Assembly (NCBI GenBank): GCA_963966185.1
Contig: CAWZYM010000217.1
Location: forward strand, 1 to 64,000
Origin: Rhabditoides inermis
Lineage: Eukaryota; Nematoda; Chromadorea; Rhabditida; Rhabditidae
Reading direction: 5' to 3'
Length of the DNA: 64,000 nucleotides
The notes beneath the pieces are model-generated. The model had not been told where the DNA came from and ran no database searches. It was given only the letters and a program-made list of their open reading frames with translations. Within the stretch, counting starts at the first letter, position 1. The number at the start of each line of letters is the position of its first letter. Positions 37,707-49,010 of the stretch are shown piece by piece. The position numbers and the translations under genes were made by a program.

Positions 37707-38629
37707 GTGTTGAAAGTCGAGTTATCGCAGTTTCAACAAAGTGTTGAAAGTCGAGTTATTGTTTGTTTTTTTAACACCGTATTGAAAGTCGAGTTATCGC
37801 AGTTTCAACCAAGTGTTGAAATTCGAAAGTTATCGCAGTTTCAACAAAGTGTTGAAAGTCAAGTTATCGCAGTTTCAACAAAGTGTTGAAAGTCGAGTTA
37901 TTGTTTTTTTAACACCGTATTGAAAGTCGAGTTATCGCAGTTTCAACAAAGTGTTGAAAGTCGAGTTATCGCAGTTTCAACAAAGTGTTGAAAGTCGAGT
38001 TATTGTTTTTTTAACACCGTATTGAAAGTCGAGTTATCGCAGTTTCAACAAAGTGTTTAAAGTCGAGTTATCGCAGTTTCAACAAAGTGTTGAATGTCGA
38101 GTTGTCGCAGTTTCAACAAAGTGTTGAAAGTCGAGTTATCGCAGTTTCAACCAAGTGTTGAAATTCGAGTTATCGCAGTTTCAACAAAGTGTTGAAAGTC
38201 GAGTCATTGAAGTTTCAACAAAGTGTTGAAAGTCAAGTTATCGCAGTTTCAACAAAGTGTTGAAAGTCGAGTTATCGCAGTTTCAACAAAATGTTGAAAG
38301 TCGAGTTTATGTTTTTTAACACCGTATTGAAAGTCGAGTTATCGCATTTTAAACAAAGTGTTGAAAGTCCAGTTATCGCAGTTTCAACGAAGTGTTGAAA
38401 GTCGAGTTATCGCAGTTTCAACAAAGTGTTGAAAGTCGAGTTATTGTTTTTTTAACACCGTATTGAAAGTCGAGTTATCGCAGTTTCAACAAAGTGTTTA
38501 AAGTCGAGTTATCGCAGTTTCAACAAAGTGTTGAAAGTCGAGTTATCGTAGGTTCAACAAAGTGTTGAATGTCGAGTTGTCGCAGTTTCAACAAAGTGTT
38601 GAAAGTCGAGTTATCGCAGTTTCAACAAA
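37707..38629 (+). repeat. 923-bp (27-monomer) HOR unit of satellite B
   Basis: From one GTG-TTGAAAG phase point to the next equivalent one is 923 bp, which equals 27 monomers of 34 bp plus 4 (38-mer), plus 2 (36-mer), minus 1 (33-mer). The same unit recurs with a 922-bp length at 48819-49740 and 54871-55792, each lacking one T in a T-rich monomer. Longer HORs of 957, 1129/1130, 1199, 1369 and 1437 bp are versions with added or lost monomers. Confidence 0.85.
37821..37856 (+). repeat. 36-bp satellite B variant (ATTCGAAAGTTATCG)
   Basis: The usual AGTCGAGTTATCG is replaced by ATTCGAAAGTTATCG, a 2-bp gain. It follows the CAACCAAGTG monomer and the 38-bp T-rich monomer in most HOR copies. The combined +4 and +2 shifts move the reading phase and generate the recurrent 60-codon open frames seen in B. 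Confidence 0.85.
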
Positions 38630-40704
38630 GTGTTGAAAGTCGAGTTATCGCAGTTTCAACAAAGTGTTGAAAGTCGAGTTATTGTTTGTTTTTTTAACAC
38701 CGTATTGAAAGTCGAGTTATCGCAGTTTCAACCAAGTGTTGAAATTCGAAAGTTATCGCAGTTTCAACAAAGTGTTGAAAGTCAAGTTATCGCAGTTTCA
38801 ACAAAGTGTTGAAAGTCGAGTTATTGTTTTTTTAACACCGTATTGAAAGTCGAGTTATCGCAGTTTCAACAAAGTGTTGAAAGTCGAGTTATCGCAGTTT
38901 CAACAAAGTGTTGAAAGTCGAGTTATTGTTTTTTTAACACCGTATTGAAAGTCGAGTTATCGCAGTTTCAACAAAGTGTTTAAAGTCGAGTTATCGCAGT
39001 TTCAACAAAGTGTTGAAAGTCGAGTTATCGTAGGTTCAACAAAGTGTTGAATGTCGAGTTGTCGCAGTTTCAACAAAGTGTTGAAAGTCGAGTTATCGCA
39101 GTTTCAACAAAGTGTTGAAAGTCGAGTTATCGCAGTTTCAACAAAGTGTTGAAAGTCGAGTTATTGTTTGTTTTTTTAACACCGTATTGAAAGTCGAGTT
39201 ATCGCAGTTTCAACAAAGTGTTGAATGTCGAGTTATCGCAGTTTCAACAAAGTGTTGAAAGTCGAGTTATCGCAGTTTCAACAAAGTGTTGAATGTCGAG
39301 TTATCGCAGTTTCAACAAAGTGTTGAAAGTCCAGTTATCGCAGTTTCAACAAAGTGTTGAAAGTCGAGTTGTCGCAGTTTCAACAAAGTGTTGAAAGTCG
39401 AGTTATCGCAGTTTCAACCAAGTGTTGAAATTCGAGTTATCGCAGTTTCAACAAAGTGTTGAAAGTCGAGTCATTGAAGTTTCAACAAAGTGTTGAAAGT
39501 CAAGTTATCGCAGTTTCAACAAAGTGTTGAAAGTCGAGTTATCGCAGTTTCAACAAAATGTTGAAAGTCGAGTTTATGTTTTTTAACACCGTATTGAAAG
39601 TCGAGTTATCGCATTTTAAACAAAGTGTTGAAAGTCCAGTTATCGCAGTTTCAACAAAGTGTTGAAAGTCGAGTTATCGCAGTTTCAACAAAGTGTTGAA
39701 AGTCGAGTTATTGTTTTTTTAACACCGTATTGAAAGTCGAGTTATCGCAGTTTCAACAAAGTGTTTAAAGTCGAGTTATCGCAGTTTCAACAAAGTGTTG
39801 AAAGTCGAGTTATCGTAGGTTCAACAAAGTGTTGAATGTCGAGTTGTCGCAGTTTCAACAAAGTGTTGAAAGTCGAGTTATCGCAGTTTCAACAAAGTGT
39901 TGAAAGTTGAGTTATCGCAGTTTCAACAAAGTGTTGAAAGTCGAGTTATTGTTTGTTTTTTTAACACCGTATTGAAAGTCGAGTTATCGCAGTTTCAACC
40001 AAGTGTTGAAATTCGAAAGTTATCGCAGTTTCAACAAAGTGTTGAAAGTCAAGTTATCGCAGTTTCAACAAAGTGTTGAAAGTCGAGTTATTGTTTTTTT
40101 AACACCGTATTGAAAGTCGAGTTATCGCAGTTTCAACAAAGCGTTTAAAGTCGAGTTATCGCAGTTTCAACAAAGTGTTGAAAGTCGAGTTATTGTTTTT
40201 TTAACACCGTATTGAAAGTCGAGTTATCGCAGTTTCAACAAAGTGTTTAAAGTCGAGTTATCGCAGTTTCAACAAAGTGTTGAAAGTCGAGTTATCGCAG
40301 TTTCAACAAAGTGTTGAATGTCGAGTTGTCGCAGTTTCAACAAAGTGTTGAAAGTCGAGTTATCGCAGTTTCAACCAAGTGTTGAAATTCGAGTTATCGC
40401 AGTTTCAACAAAGTGTTGAAAGTCGAGTCATTGAAGTTTCAACAAAGTGTTAAAAGTCAAGTTATCGCAGTTTCAACAAAGTGTTGAAAGTCGAGTTATC
40501 GCAGTTTCAACAAAATGTTGAAAGTCGAGTTTATGTTTTTTAACACCGTATTGAAAGTCGAGTTATCGCATTTTAAACAAAGTGTTGAAAGTCCAGTTAT
40601 CGCAGTTTCAACAAAGTGTTGAGAGTCGAGTTATCGCAGTTTCAACAAAGTGTTGAAAGTCGAGTTATTGTTTTTTTAACACCGTATTGAAAGTCGAGTT
40701 ATCG
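37910..40704 (+). repeat. Satellite B block recurring 11.1 kb downstream
   Basis: About 2.8 kb matches 49021-51747. The offset is 11111 bp in the first half (marker CAACGAAGTG at 38387 and 49498). It becomes 11043 bp after about 39360 (markers GAAAGTTGAG at 39903 and 50946, AAAGCGTTTAAAG near 40140 and 51183, GTTAAAAGTC near 40449 and 51492, TTGAGAGTC near 40619 and 51662). The 68-bp change is two monomers. Private differences are few (GTCGAAATGTCG near 50164, GAGATATTG near 50270). Confidence 0.82.
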
Positions 40705-40904
40705 TAGGTTCAACAAAGTGTTGAATGTCGAGTTGTCGCAGTTTCAACAAAGTGTTGAAAGTCGAGTTATCGCAGTTTCAACAAAGTGTTGAAAGTCGAG
40801 TTATCGCAGTTTCAACAAAGTGTTGAAAGTCGAGTTATTGTTTGTTTTTTTAACACCGTATTGAAAGTCGAGTTATCGCAGTTTCAACCAAGTGTTGAAA
40901 TTCG

Positions 40905-41906
40905 AAAGTTATCGCAGTTTCAACAAAGTGTTGAAAGTCAAGTTATCGCAGTTTCAACAAAGTGTTGAAAGTCGAGTTATTGTTTTTTTAACACCGTATT
41001 GAAAGTCGAGTTATCGCAGTTTCAACAAAGTGTTGAAAGTCGAGTTATCGCAGTTTCAACAAAGTGTTGAAAGTCGAGTTATTGTTTTTTTAACACCGTA
41101 TTGAAAGTCGAGTTATCGCAGTTTCAACAAAGTGTTTAAAGTCGAGTTATCGCAGTTTCAACAAAGTGTTGAAATTCGAGTTATCGTAGGTTCAACAAAG
41201 TGTTGAATGTCGAGTTGTCGCAGTTTCAACAAAGTGTTGAAAGTCGAGTTATCGCAGTTTCAACAAAGTGTTGAAAGTCGAGTTATCGCAGTTTCAACAA
41301 AGTGTTGAAAGTCGAGTTATTGTTTGTTTTTTTAACACCGTATTGAAAGTCGAGTTATCGCAGTTTCAACAAAGTGTTGAATGTCGAGTTATCGCAGTTT
41401 CAACAAAGTGTTGAAAGTCGAGTTATCGCAGTTTCAACAAAGTGTTGAATGTCGAGTTATCGCAGTTTCAACAAAGTGTTGAAAGTCGAGTTATCGCAGT
41501 TTCAACAAAGTGTTGAAAGTCGAGTTATCGTAGGTTCAACAAAGTGTGGAAAGTCGAGTTATCGCAGTTTCAACAATGTGTTGAAAGTCGAGTTATCGCA
41601 GTTTCAACAAAGTGTTGAATGTCGAGTTGTCGCAGTTTCAACAAAGTGTTGAAAGTCGAGTTATCGCAGTTTCAACCGAGTGTTGAATGTCGAGTTGTCG
41701 CAGTTTCAACAAAGTGTTGAAAGTCGAGTTATCGCAGTTTCAACCAAGTGTTGAAATTCGAGTTATCGCAGTTTCAACAAAGTGTTGAAAGTCGAGTCAT
41801 TGAAGTTTCAACAAAGTGTTGAAAGTCAAGTTATCGCAGTTTCAACAAAGTGTTGAAAGTCGAGTTATCGCAGTTTCAACAAAATGTTGAAAGTCGAGTT
41901 TATGTT
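40905..41906 (+). repeat. Satellite B block duplicated with a 3552-bp offset
   Basis: About 1 kb matches 44457-45458. It includes a rare run of variants (GTGTGGAAAG, CAACAATGTG, CAACCGAGTG). The match ends at a T-run, six T here and seven T in the downstream copy. The TGTGGA change removes the usual TGTTGA stop, so both copies contain the same 67-codon open frame. Confidence 0.8.
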
Positions 41907-42699
41907 TTTTAACACCGTATTGAAAGTCAAGTTATCGCAGTTTCAACAAAGTGTTGAAAGTCCAGTTATCGCAGTTTCAACAAAGTGTTGAAAGTCGAGT
42001 TATCGCAGTTTCAACAAAGTGTTGAAAGTCGAGTTATTGTTTTTTTAACACCGTATTGAAAGTCGAGTTATCGCAGTTTCAACAAAGTGTTTAAAGTCGA
42101 GTTATCGCAGTTTCAACAAAGTGTTGAAAGTCGAGTTATCGTAGGTTCAACAAAGTGTTGAATGTCGAGTTGTCGCAGTTTCAACAAAGTGTTGAAAGTC
42201 GAGTTATCGCAGTTTCAACAAAGTGTTGAAAGTCGAGTTATCGCAGTTTCAACAAAGTGTTGAAAGTCGAGTTATTGTTTGTTTTTTTAACACCGTATTG
42301 AAAGTCGAGTTATCGCAGTTTCAACCAAGTGTTGAAATTCGAAAGTTATCGCAGTTTCAACAAAGTGTTGAAAGTCAAGTTATCGCAGTTTCAACAAAGT
42401 GTTGAAAGTCGAGTTATTGTTTTTTTAACACCGTATTGAAAGTCGAGTTATCGCAGTTTCAACAAAGTGTTGAAAGTCGAGTTATCGCAGTTTCAACAAA
42501 GTGTTGAAAGTCGAGTTATTGTTTTTTTAACACCGTATTGAAAGTCGAGTTATCGCAGTTTCAACAAAGTGTTTAAAGTCGAGTTATCGCAGTTTCAACA
42601 AAGTGTTGAAAGTCGAGTTATCGTAGGTTCAACAAAGTGTTGAATGTCGAGTTGTCGCAGTTTCAACAAAGTGTTGAAAGTCGAGTTATCGCAGTTTCA

Positions 42700-45458
42700 A
42701 CAAAGTGTTGAAAGTCGAGTTATCGCAGTTTCAACAAAGTGTTGAAAGTCGAGTTATCGCAGTTTCAACAAAGTGTTGAAAGTCGAGTTATTGTTTGTTT
42801 TTTTAACACCGTATTGAAAGTCGAGTTATCGCAGTTTCAACAAAGTGTTGAATGTCGAGTTATCGCAGTTTCAACAAAGTGTTGAAAGTCAAGTTATCGC
42901 AGTTTCAACAAAGTGTTGAAAGTCGAGTTATTGTTTTTTTAACACCGTATTGAAAGTCGAGTTATCGCAGTTTCAACAAAGTGTTGAAAGTCGAGTTATC
43001 GCAGTTTCAACAAAGTGTTGAAAGTCGAGTTATTGTTTTTTTAACACCGTATTGAAAGTCGAGTTATCGCAGTTTCAACAAAGTGTTTAAAGTCGAGTTA
43101 TCGCAGTTTCAACAAAGTGTTGAAATTCGAGTTATCGTAGGTTCAACAAAGTGTTGAATGTCGAGTTGTCGCAGTTTCAACAAAGTGTTGAAAGTCGAGT
43201 TATCGCAGTTTCAACAAAGTGTTGAAAGTCGAGTTATCGCAGTTTCAACAAAGTGTTGAAAGTCGAGTTATCGCAGTTTCAACAAAGTGTTGAAAGTCGA
43301 GTTATCGTAGGTTCAACAAAGTGTGGAAAGTCGAGTTATCGCAGTTTCAACAATGTGTTGAAAGTCGAGTTATCGCAGTTTCAACAAAGTGTTGAATGTC
43401 GAGTTGTCGCAGTTTCAACAAAGTGTTGAAAGTCGAGTTATCGCAGTTTCAACCGAGTGTTGAATGTCGAGTTGTCGCAGTTTCAACAAAGTGTTGAAAG
43501 TCGAGTTATCGCAGTTTCAACCAAGTGTTGAAATTCGAGTTATCGCAGTTTCAACAAAGTGTTGAAAGTCGAGTCATTGAAGTTTCAACAAAGTGTTGAA
43601 AGTCAAGTTATCGCAGTTTCAACAAAGTGTTGAAAGTCGAGTTATCGCAGTTTCAACAAAATGTTGAAAGTCGAGTTTATGTTTTTTTAACACCGTATTG
43701 AAAGTCGAGTTATCGCATTTTAAACAAAGTGTTGAAAGTCCAGTTATCGCAGTTTCAACAAAGTGTTGAAAGTCGAGTTGTCGCAGTTTCAACAAAGTGT
43801 TGAAAGTCGAGTTATCGCAGTTTCAACCAAGTGTTGAAATTCGAGTTATCGCAGTTTCAACAAAGTGTTGAAAGTCGAGTCATTGAAGTTTCAACAAAGT
43901 GTTGAAAGTCAAGTTATCGCAGTTTCAACAAAGTGTTGAAAGTCGAGTTATCGCAGTTTCAACAAAATGTTGAAAGTCGAGTTTATGTTTTTTAACACCG
44001 TATTGAAAGTCAAGTTATCGCAGTTTCAACAAAGTGTTGAAAGTCCAGTTATCGCAGTTTCAACAAAGTGTTGAAAGTCGAGTTATCGCAGTTTCAACAA
44101 AGTGTTGAAAGTCGAGTTATTGTTTTTTTAACACCGTATTGAAAGTCGAGTTATCGCAGTTTCAACAAAGTGTTTAAAGTCGAGTTATCGCAGTTTCAAC
44201 AAAGTGTTGAAAGTCGAGTTATCGTAGGTTCAACAAAGTGTTGAATGTCGAGTTGTCGCAGTTTCAACAAAGTGTTGAAAGTCGAGTTATCGCAGTTTCA
44301 ACAAAGTGTTGAAAGTCGAGTTATCGCAGTTTCAACAAAGTGTTGAAAGTCGAGTTATCGCAGTTTCAACAAAGTGTTGAAAGTCGAGTTATTGTTTGTT
44401 TTTTTAACACCGTATTGAAAGTCGAGTTATCGCAGTTTCAACAAAGTGTTGAATGTCGAGTTATCGCAGTTTCAACAAAGTGTTGAAAGTCAAGTTATCG
44501 CAGTTTCAACAAAGTGTTGAAAGTCGAGTTATTGTTTTTTTAACACCGTATTGAAAGTCGAGTTATCGCAGTTTCAACAAAGTGTTGAAAGTCGAGTTAT
44601 CGCAGTTTCAACAAAGTGTTGAAAGTCGAGTTATTGTTTTTTTAACACCGTATTGAAAGTCGAGTTATCGCAGTTTCAACAAAGTGTTTAAAGTCGAGTT
44701 ATCGCAGTTTCAACAAAGTGTTGAAATTCGAGTTATCGTAGGTTCAACAAAGTGTTGAATGTCGAGTTGTCGCAGTTTCAACAAAGTGTTGAAAGTCGAG
44801 TTATCGCAGTTTCAACAAAGTGTTGAAAGTCGAGTTATCGCAGTTTCAACAAAGTGTTGAAAGTCGAGTTATTGTTTGTTTTTTTAACACCGTATTGAAA
44901 GTCGAGTTATCGCAGTTTCAACAAAGTGTTGAATGTCGAGTTATCGCAGTTTCAACAAAGTGTTGAAAGTCGAGTTATCGCAGTTTCAACAAAGTGTTGA
45001 ATGTCGAGTTATCGCAGTTTCAACAAAGTGTTGAAAGTCGAGTTATCGCAGTTTCAACAAAGTGTTGAAAGTCGAGTTATCGTAGGTTCAACAAAGTGTG
45101 GAAAGTCGAGTTATCGCAGTTTCAACAATGTGTTGAAAGTCGAGTTATCGCAGTTTCAACAAAGTGTTGAATGTCGAGTTGTCGCAGTTTCAACAAAGTG
45201 TTGAAAGTCGAGTTATCGCAGTTTCAACCGAGTGTTGAATGTCGAGTTGTCGCAGTTTCAACAAAGTGTTGAAAGTCGAGTTATCGCAGTTTCAACCAAG
45301 TGTTGAAATTCGAGTTATCGCAGTTTCAACAAAGTGTTGAAAGTCGAGTCATTGAAGTTTCAACAAAGTGTTGAAAGTCAAGTTATCGCAGTTTCAACAA
45401 AGTGTTGAAAGTCGAGTTATCGCAGTTTCAACAAAATGTTGAAAGTCGAGTTTATGTT
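42700..45458 (+). repeat. Satellite B, overlapping HOR rearrangements
   Basis: This stretch mixes HOR segments in a new order. The GTGTGGAAAG/CAACAATGTG/CAACCGAGTG run appears at about 43320-43460 without its usual upstream monomer, then again at 45090-45240. The GAGTTTATG/GTCAAG junction seen at 41896 recurs at 43979 and 45754, 2083 and 1775 bp later. No other sequence is present. Confidence 0.75.
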
Positions 45459-45699
45459 TTTTTAACACCGTATTGAAAGTCGAGTTATCGCATTTTAAAC
45501 AAAGTGTTGAAAGTCCAGTTATCGCAGTTTCAACAAAGTGTTGAAAGTCGAGTTGTCGCAGTTTCAACAAAGTGTTGAAAGTCGAGTTATCGCAGTTTCA
45601 ACCAAGTGTTGAAATTCGAGTTATCGCAGTTTCAACAAAGTGTTGAAAGTCGAGTCATTGAAGTTTCAACAAAGTGTTGAAAGTCAAGTTATCGCAGTT

Positions 45700-47156
45700 T
45701 CAACAAAGTGTTGAAAGTCGAGTTATCGCAGTTTCAACAAAATGTTGAAAGTCGAGTTTATGTTTTTTAACACCGTATTGAAAGTCAAGTTATCGCAGTT
45801 TCAACAAAGTGTTGAAAGTCCAGTTATCGCAGTTTCAACAAAGTGTTGAAAGTCGAGTTATCGCAGTTTCAACAAAGTGTTGAAAGTCGAGTTATTGTTT
45901 TTTTAACACCGTATTGAAAGTCGAGTTATCGCAGTTTCAACAAAGTGTTTAAAGTCGAGTTATCGCAGTTTCAACAAAGTGTTGAAAGTCGAGTTATCGT
46001 AGGTTCAACAAAGTGTTGAATGTCGAGTTGTCGCAGTTTCAACAAAGTGTTGAAAGTCGAGTTATCGCAGTTTCAACAAAGTGTTGAAAGTCGAGTTATC
46101 GCAGTTTCAACAAAGTGTTGAAAGTCGAGTTATTGTTTGTTTTTTTAACACCGTATTGAAAGTCGAGTTATCGCAGTTTCAACCAAGTGTTGAAATTCGA
46201 AAGTTATCGCAGTTTCAACAAAGTGTTGAAAGTCAAGTTATCGCAGTTTCAACAAAGTGTTGAAAGTCGAGTTATTGTTTTTTTAACACCGTATTGAAAG
46301 TCGAGTTATCGCAGTTTCAACAAAGTGTTGAAAGTCGAGTTATCGCAGTTTCAACAAAGTGTTGAAAGTCGAGTTATTGTTTTTTTAACACCGTATTGAA
46401 AGTCGAGTTATCGCAGTTTCAACAAAGTGTTTAAAGTCGAGTTATCGCAGTTTCAACAAAGTGTTGAAAGTCGAGTTATCGTAGGTTCAACAAAGTGTTG
46501 AATGTCGAGTTGTCGCAGTTTCAACAAAGTGTTGAAAGTCGAGTTATCGCAGTTTCAACAAAGTGTTGAAAGTCGAGTTATCGCAGTTTCAACAAAGTGT
46601 TGAAAGTCGAGTTATCGCAGTTTCAACAAAGTGTTGAAAGTCGAGTTATTGTTTGTTTTTTTAACACCGTATTGAAAGTCGAGTTATCGCAGTTTCAACA
46701 AAGTGTTGAATGTCGAGTTATCGCAGTTTCAACAAAGTGTTGAAAGTCGAGTTATCGCAGTTTCAACCAAGTGTTGAAATTCGAGTTATCGCAGTTTCAA
46801 CAAAGTGTTGAAAGTCGAGTCATTGAAGTTTCAACAAAGTGTTGAAAGTCAAGTTATCGCAGTTTCAACAAAGTGTTGAAAGTCGAGTTATTGTTTTTTT
46901 AACACCGTATTGAAAGTCGAGTTATCGCAGTTTCAACAAAGTGTTTAAAGTCGAGTTATCGCAGTTTCAACAAAGTGTTGAAAGTCGAGTTATCGTAGGT
47001 TCAACAAAGTGTTGAATGTCAAGTTGTCGCAGTTTCAACAAAGTGTTGAAAGTCGAGTTATCGCAGTTTCAACAAAGTGTTGAAAGTCGAGTTATCGCAG
47101 TTTCAACAAAATGTTGAAAGTCGAGTTTATGTTTTTTAACACCGTATTGAAAGTCA
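45700..47156 (+). repeat. Copy 1 of a 1369-bp tandem HOR in satellite B
   Basis: This block repeats at 47069-48525 with a 1369-bp offset (40 monomers: 1360 plus 4, 4, 2, minus 1). A third, partial copy continues to about 49010. The first two copies looked identical by eye. The third enters with the GCATTTTAAAC class in place of GTCAAGTTATCGCAG. Confidence 0.85.
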
Positions 47157-49010
47157 AGTTATCGCAGTTTCAACAAAGTGTTGAAAGTCCAGTTATCGCA
47201 GTTTCAACAAAGTGTTGAAAGTCGAGTTATCGCAGTTTCAACAAAGTGTTGAAAGTCGAGTTATTGTTTTTTTAACACCGTATTGAAAGTCGAGTTATCG
47301 CAGTTTCAACAAAGTGTTTAAAGTCGAGTTATCGCAGTTTCAACAAAGTGTTGAAAGTCGAGTTATCGTAGGTTCAACAAAGTGTTGAATGTCGAGTTGT
47401 CGCAGTTTCAACAAAGTGTTGAAAGTCGAGTTATCGCAGTTTCAACAAAGTGTTGAAAGTCGAGTTATCGCAGTTTCAACAAAGTGTTGAAAGTCGAGTT
47501 ATTGTTTGTTTTTTTAACACCGTATTGAAAGTCGAGTTATCGCAGTTTCAACCAAGTGTTGAAATTCGAAAGTTATCGCAGTTTCAACAAAGTGTTGAAA
47601 GTCAAGTTATCGCAGTTTCAACAAAGTGTTGAAAGTCGAGTTATTGTTTTTTTAACACCGTATTGAAAGTCGAGTTATCGCAGTTTCAACAAAGTGTTGA
47701 AAGTCGAGTTATCGCAGTTTCAACAAAGTGTTGAAAGTCGAGTTATTGTTTTTTTAACACCGTATTGAAAGTCGAGTTATCGCAGTTTCAACAAAGTGTT
47801 TAAAGTCGAGTTATCGCAGTTTCAACAAAGTGTTGAAAGTCGAGTTATCGTAGGTTCAACAAAGTGTTGAATGTCGAGTTGTCGCAGTTTCAACAAAGTG
47901 TTGAAAGTCGAGTTATCGCAGTTTCAACAAAGTGTTGAAAGTCGAGTTATCGCAGTTTCAACAAAGTGTTGAAAGTCGAGTTATCGCAGTTTCAACAAAG
48001 TGTTGAAAGTCGAGTTATTGTTTGTTTTTTTAACACCGTATTGAAAGTCGAGTTATCGCAGTTTCAACAAAGTGTTGAATGTCGAGTTATCGCAGTTTCA
48101 ACAAAGTGTTGAAAGTCGAGTTATCGCAGTTTCAACCAAGTGTTGAAATTCGAGTTATCGCAGTTTCAACAAAGTGTTGAAAGTCGAGTCATTGAAGTTT
48201 CAACAAAGTGTTGAAAGTCAAGTTATCGCAGTTTCAACAAAGTGTTGAAAGTCGAGTTATTGTTTTTTTAACACCGTATTGAAAGTCGAGTTATCGCAGT
48301 TTCAACAAAGTGTTTAAAGTCGAGTTATCGCAGTTTCAACAAAGTGTTGAAAGTCGAGTTATCGTAGGTTCAACAAAGTGTTGAATGTCAAGTTGTCGCA
48401 GTTTCAACAAAGTGTTGAAAGTCGAGTTATCGCAGTTTCAACAAAGTGTTGAAAGTCGAGTTATCGCAGTTTCAACAAAATGTTGAAAGTCGAGTTTATG
48501 TTTTTTAACACCGTATTGAAAGTCGAGTTATCGCATTTTAAACAAAGTGTTGAAAGTCCAGTTATCGCAGTTTCAACAAAGTGTTGAAAGTCGAGTTATC
48601 GCAGTTTCAACAAAGTGTTGAAAGTCGAGTTATTGTTTTTTTAACACCGTATTGAAAGTCGAGTTATCGCAGTTTCAACAAAGTGTTTAAAGTCGAGTTA
48701 TCGCAGTTTCAACAAAGTGTTGAAAGTCGAGTTATCGTAGGTTCAACAAAGTGTTGAATGTCGAGTTGTCGCAGTTTCAACAAAGTGTTGAAAGTCGAGT
48801 TATCGCAGTTTCAACAAAGTGTTGAAAGTCGAGTTATCGCAGTTTCAACAAAGTGTTGAAAGTCGAGTTATTGTTTGTTTTTTTAACACCGTATTGAAAG
48901 TCGAGTTATCGCAGTTTCAACCAAGTGTTGAAATTCGAAAGTTATCGCAGTTTCAACAAAGTGTTGAAAGTCAAGTTATCGCAGTTTCAACAAAGTGTTG
49001 AAAGTCGAGT
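47157..49010 (+). repeat. Copies 2 and 3 of the 1369-bp tandem HOR in satellite B
   Basis: This continues the 1369-bp periodicity. Equivalent phase points are at 46081, 47450 and 48819. The period is lost near 49011 where one T is missing from a T-rich monomer, after which the block copied from 37.9-40.7 kb begins. Confidence 0.82.
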
